From: Uliginosibacterium sp. | GTDB taxonomy: Bacteria; Pseudomonadota; Gammaproteobacteria; Burkholderiales; Rhodocyclaceae | Direction: 5' to 3' | Assembly: GCA_016718265.1 (NCBI GenBank) | Contig: JADKDZ010000003.1 | Location: forward strand, 82,001 to 146,000 | Length of the DNA: 64,000 bases | Shown here: positions 61,297-64,000 of the stretch, piece by piece | Numbering within the stretch: position 1 is the first letter of the stretch | How the letters are laid out: every line of letters begins with the position of its first letter | Notes under the pieces: generated by a model | Told to the model about the DNA's origin: nothing | Database searches by the model: none | What the model saw: the letters and a program-made list of their open reading frames with translations, nothing else | Translations under genes and position numbers: made by a program

Positions 61297-62655
61297 TCAG
61301 GCATCTGTTAATTTATTTGTCATTAAATCGCGATGGCGTTTCCAGCTCAGCCAGACGAGCGCCAGCGCGAACGGCAGCACACACCACGCCCAGCCGGCGC
61401 CGAGGAATAACTTCAACAGCCAGTAGCGGATCGGGGTGCCGCCGTCGGTAAAGGCGGTGACTTGTGCGCTGCCATCCGCCAGGCCGGCGACCCCACTCTG
61501 GGCGCCGAGCTGGGTGAGCAGGGGCGCCAGATCGGTGGCGACGAGCAGGAAGGCGATGATGATCGGGATGCCTGCCAGCACGGCACGAAAGACGTTGCCA
61601 CGGAAGATCAACACGCTGAGGGACATGACCGAGATCAGATTCGGCAAGTCGCCCGCCGGGATCACGCGGTTGCCCGGAATCAGGAACGCGAGGCCGAGGC
61701 TGATCGGCATCAGAACGAGGCCGGTGGTCATCACCGACGCGTGGGTCATGAGGAAACCCGTATCCATGGCGATGATCATCGAGCGGCCGGCGAGGCGCGC
61801 ACTCAGCCTGGCGCGCAGCGCATCCGACACCTCGCTCATCGCCTCGCCGATCAGGGCCCCACACTTGGGCAGCACATACATCACGGCCGCGATCTGCACG
61901 GCGAGCTCCAGGGTTTTGCGGAGCTCGTAGTTCCCCAGTACCCCCAGAAAAAGCCCCAGAAACGTGCCGATGATCATCGGCTGGCCGAGCACCGCGAGCT
62001 TGCCACTGCTGCGGCTGGGGTCCCACACGATGTGGCGGATGCCGGGAATCGCGTCGAACAGCCGGTCAAGCGCTACGGCCCAGGGCAGAAACCCGGCCAC
62101 CGAAAACGGGCTGACCCCGACGCCTTCGAGTCCGGTCGCCTGCTTCACATACGGCGCCGACCATTCCGTCGCCTTGATCGTGAAGACTGCAATCGTCAGT
62201 ACGGCAAGGAATGCGATGACAGGGCTGGCGCTCAGGCCCAGCAGCAGCGCGCCGAGGAAGGCGAAATGCCAGTAATTCCAGATGTCGATGTAAAGCGTGT
62301 TGGTCATGCGGGTGAAGACCATCAGCAAGTTCAAGCCGATGACCAGCACGATGGAAACCGGCGCGATCCAGCTGGCCCAGGTAATCGCCGCAAGCGGTGG
62401 CCAACCGGCATCAATGACCGGGAAATGCAGACCGCGGGTCGTGACGATCGCGTCGACGGCAGGTTTGAGCATGCCGAGAAAGGCGTCGTAGACCAGAAAG
62501 ATGCCGGCAAAACCAACGCCAAGCTTCAGCGCCAGCATCAGCGCCGGGCCGAGCTTGACGCGCGCAAACAGCGCAATGGCGAGGATGACGACGGGCAGCA
62601 TGACGTAGGCTTTGAAGCTGAAAAACCAGGCCAGCGCGGTTTGCAGGAGTTCCAT
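61297..62655 (-). CDS. Galactitol-type PTS EIIC-like membrane protein (orphan)
   Basis: 452 residues and about eleven or twelve helices. NTLYIDIWNYWHFAFLGALL, KATEWSAPYVKQATGLEGV and LPKCGALIGEAMSEVSDALR are typical of the EIIC-GAT (GatC) family, and PGNRVIPAGDLPNLI closely follows the GatC loop. Start at 62655 is preferred because an open 28-codon extension is not hydrophobic or family-like. In the phosphotransferase system EIIC needs EIIA and EIIB, but no such genes flank it here, so it may act as a PTS-independent transporter or use distant partners. Confidence 0.88.
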   Translation of the reverse strand: MELLQTALAWFFSFKAYVMLPVVILAIALFARVKLGPALMLALKLGVGFAGIFLVYDAFLGMLKPAVDAIVTTRGLHFPVIDAGWPPLAAITWASWIAPVSIVLVIGLNLLMVFTRMTNTLYIDIWNYWHFAFLGALLLGLSASPVIAFLAVLTIAVFTIKATEWSAPYVKQATGLEGVGVSPFSVAGFLPWAVALDRLFDAIPGIRHIVWDPSRSSGKLAVLGQPMIIGTFLGLFLGVLGNYELRKTLELAVQIAAVMYVLPKCGALIGEAMSEVSDALRARLSARLAGRSMIIAMDTGFLMTHASVMTTGLVLMPISLGLAFLIPGNRVIPAGDLPNLISVMSLSVLIFRGNVFRAVLAGIPIIIAFLLVATDLAPLLTQLGAQSGVAGLADGSAQVTAFTDGGTPIRYWLLKLFLGAGWAWCVLPFALALVWLSWKRHRDLMTNKLTDA

Positions 62656-62894
62656 GGGGTAGCGTGCTTTCGGTGCGACAAAGGGCAGAGCGGGGATTAT
62701 GGCGGTGGCGCAACCGTGAGACACCGGCAATTGCGCCAATTTTTGATACTTCGATCTTTGGGAGGCGAACGGTGGCCGGCACCGGCTGCCGTTTGTCTTG
62801 TTCTCAGCACGCGATGTGGGAGGCGCAACACGCTCAGGCTAGACTTTTACCTGTCGCTTTGGCGCCCGCCATTCAAAGCCTGGAGTTTTCCCCG
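62656..62894 (+). other. 239-base divergent region before the CAP lipoprotein gene
   Basis: Separates the EIIC gene (minus) from the CAP lipoprotein gene (plus). It must hold both promoters, but no hexamer pair, operator or RNA element was convincing. Confidence 0.3.
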
Positions 62895-64000
62895 ATGCCC
62901 TTTTTGCGCAAGTGCCTGTTCCGCTCCCTGACGCTGTGTCTGCCCTTCGTATTTGTCGCCTGTGGCGGTGGCGGGGGCGGTTCGTCCGAGTCCTCCGCTG
63001 TCGGATCGTCGGGCGGCGGGGTGATCGCGTCGTCTTCCAGCTCGTCCAGCAGTTCTTCATCGAGCAGTTCATCAAGCTCGTCGGGTGGCAAGAGTTCGAG
63101 CTCTTCATCAAGTTCATCCAGCAGTTCGTCGAGCAGCTCCTCATCGAGCTCCTCTTCCAGTTCTTCAGGCGGGAAAAACGCGAGTTCATCTTCCAGTAGC
63201 TCCTCAAGCTCGTCGGGCGGCAAGAGTTCGAGTTCTTCATCCAGTTCATCGTCGAGCAGCTCATCCAGCAGCTCTTCGAGCTCATCGGGCGGGACGGGCA
63301 GCAGCTCCTCCAGCACGTCTTCTGGCGGGGCGCTCGCGCCATATACGTCCATGCCGAACGTGGCAGCCTGTATCGGCGGCAGTTTGCAAGACAGTGCGAA
63401 AACAGCCGTGTTGAACAAGCTGAACGAAGTGCGTGCGCGCCACGGGCTGCTACCGGTGAGCTATGACAGCAGCGATGACGGCGCTGCGGCCGAGGCCGCG
63501 CTCTACATGGTGGCCAACAAGGGCTTGACCCATACACCCGTCAGTACCGGGAAGTGCTATTCCGCGAATGCCGTCCGGCTGGCTGGGCGCAGCAACCTCT
63601 ATATGTCATATCGGTCGAGCGAAACGCGCAGCATGCCGAGCGAAGACTCCGTTGTGGGGTATCTGATCGACCGCAACGTGAGCAGCCTTGGCCATCGGCG
63701 CTGGATACTCAGCCCGTTCTTGGGCCAAGTCAGCTTCGGCCGTGTAGACGGCCCGGTCGACGGTGGTATGTACTCCATGGCCTCGGTTCTGCGGGTGATG
63801 GGTGGCGAGCGCAGTAATGTCAGCGCGATGACGACGGATTTTGTCGCCTATCCGCACGGCAACTATCCGAGCGCCGAGTTCTCCACCAGCGAATTCCTGT
63901 CGTTCTCGGCCATTGCGAGCAAGACCAGCGCGTCGGCCAACGGCTCCGGCCAAGTGAGTTATGCCGCCGCTGTGGTGACGGTCAAGAATGGCAGCGGCCA
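62895..64000 (+). CDS. Polyserine-linker lipoprotein with CAP/SCP domain, 3' end outside window
   Basis: Starts at ATG 62895 and stays open to the window end (over 368 codons). Signal peptide and lipobox are at residues 1-23 (LPFVFVACGGGG). Residues about 43-140 are polyserine broken by short GGK or GGT spacers, so the linker is modular. The CAP/SCP-like domain begins near residue 160: LNKLNEVRARHGLLPVSYD, EAALYMVANKGLTHTP and SLGHRRWILSPFLGQVSFG, which carry the CAP histidine and the conserved GHRRW. CAP proteins are secreted; bacterial members are poorly characterised. The same lipobox-plus-polyserine design occurs in the DUF1800 protein at 3988. Confidence 0.85.
   Translation, partial: MPFLRKCLFRSLTLCLPFVFVACGGGGGGSSESSAVGSSGGGVIASSSSSSSSSSSSSSSSSSGGKSSSSSSSSSSSSSSSSSSSSSSSSSGGKNASSSSSSSSSSSGGKSSSSSSSSSSSSSSSSSSSSSGGTGSSSSSTSSGGALAPYTSMPNVAACIGGSLQDSAKTAVLNKLNEVRARHGLLPVSYDSSDDGAAAEAALYMVANKGLTHTPVSTGKCYSANAVRLAGRSNLYMSYRSSETRSMPSEDSVVGYLIDRNVSSLGHRRWILSPFLGQVSFGRVDGPVDGGMYSMASVLRVMGGERSNVSAMTTDFVAYPHGNYPSAEFSTSEFLSFSAIASKTSASANGSGQVSYAAAVVTVKNGSG

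Noticed and set aside
61462..62931. Plus-strand open frame of 489 codons
   Set aside because: Antisense of the EIIC gene; the real plus-strand gene starts at 62895 in another frame.
62873..63418. Minus-strand frame encoding an acidic Leu/Glu/Asp repeat
   Set aside because: It is the complement of the polyserine codons of the CAP lipoprotein; the lipobox and CAP motifs decide for the plus strand. The same artefact occurs at 4611-5024.

Overview
This window is a dense, GC-rich stretch of a Gram-negative chromosome, most likely a betaproteobacterium of the Rhodocyclales type. That placement is inferred from gene content and protein style: a complete ybgC-tolQRAB-pal-cpoB cluster, heterotetrameric glyQ/glyS, a DksA with a cysteine-poor CEET-type finger, a quinol-dependent NO reductase, a membrane-bound nitrate reductase with two NarK porters and NarX/NarL, and a tkt-gap-pgk-pyk operon. 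About 58 protein genes are supported. I found no rRNA, tRNA, insertion sequence or CRISPR array.

Layout. 1-3745: lysophospholipid recycling (3' part of aas, then lplT carrying a degenerate acyltransferase tail). 3988-7858: an exported DUF1800/DUF1501 pair, the first a lipoprotein with fibronectin and polyserine segments, closed by a strong terminator. 7931-8881: an orphan periplasmic binding protein. 9079-14693: glyQ-glyS-gmhB-plsC-M48-type hydrolase-gloA. 14690-17794 (minus): NO-stress operon norZ-DUF3079-nsrR, with two NsrR-like boxes upstream. 18074-31365 (plus): nitrate respiration, narK1-narK2-narGHJI, then an FmdE-like gene, a class I glutamine amidotransferase and narX-narL; a Crp/Fnr regulator overlaps the narL 3' end head-on, followed by a DGC-domain protein.

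32741-39389 (minus): queC, queE, cpoB, pal, tolB, tolA, tolR, tolQ, ybgC. tolB is interrupted by a one-base surplus in a run of seven A/T. 39535-41264 (plus): dksA and a duplicated-STAS protein. 41350-50437 (minus): 3-hydroxybutyrate dehydrogenase, pyk, pgk, gapA, tkt, then prkB and an inositol-monophosphatase-family gene. 50623-54737 (plus): rsmE, argA, a PAS-GGDEF protein and yacG. 54748-62655 (minus): VanZ-like protein, sodium:solute symporter, AsmA/DUF748-like protein, tsaC/sua5, purE, folD and a lone galactitol-type EIIC. 62895-64000 (plus): 5' part of a polyserine-linker lipoprotein with a CAP/SCP domain, running off the window.

The main physiological theme is respiration on nitrate with NO detoxification: the norZ and nar units diverge from one intergenic region holding the NsrR-like sites, so NO sensing and nitrate uptake may be wired together there. 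The least explained parts are the DUF3079 protein inside the NO operon, the FmdE-like and amidotransferase genes inside the nar operon, the dead acyltransferase tail on LplT, the duplicated STAS protein, the orphan EIIC, and the broken tolB frame.
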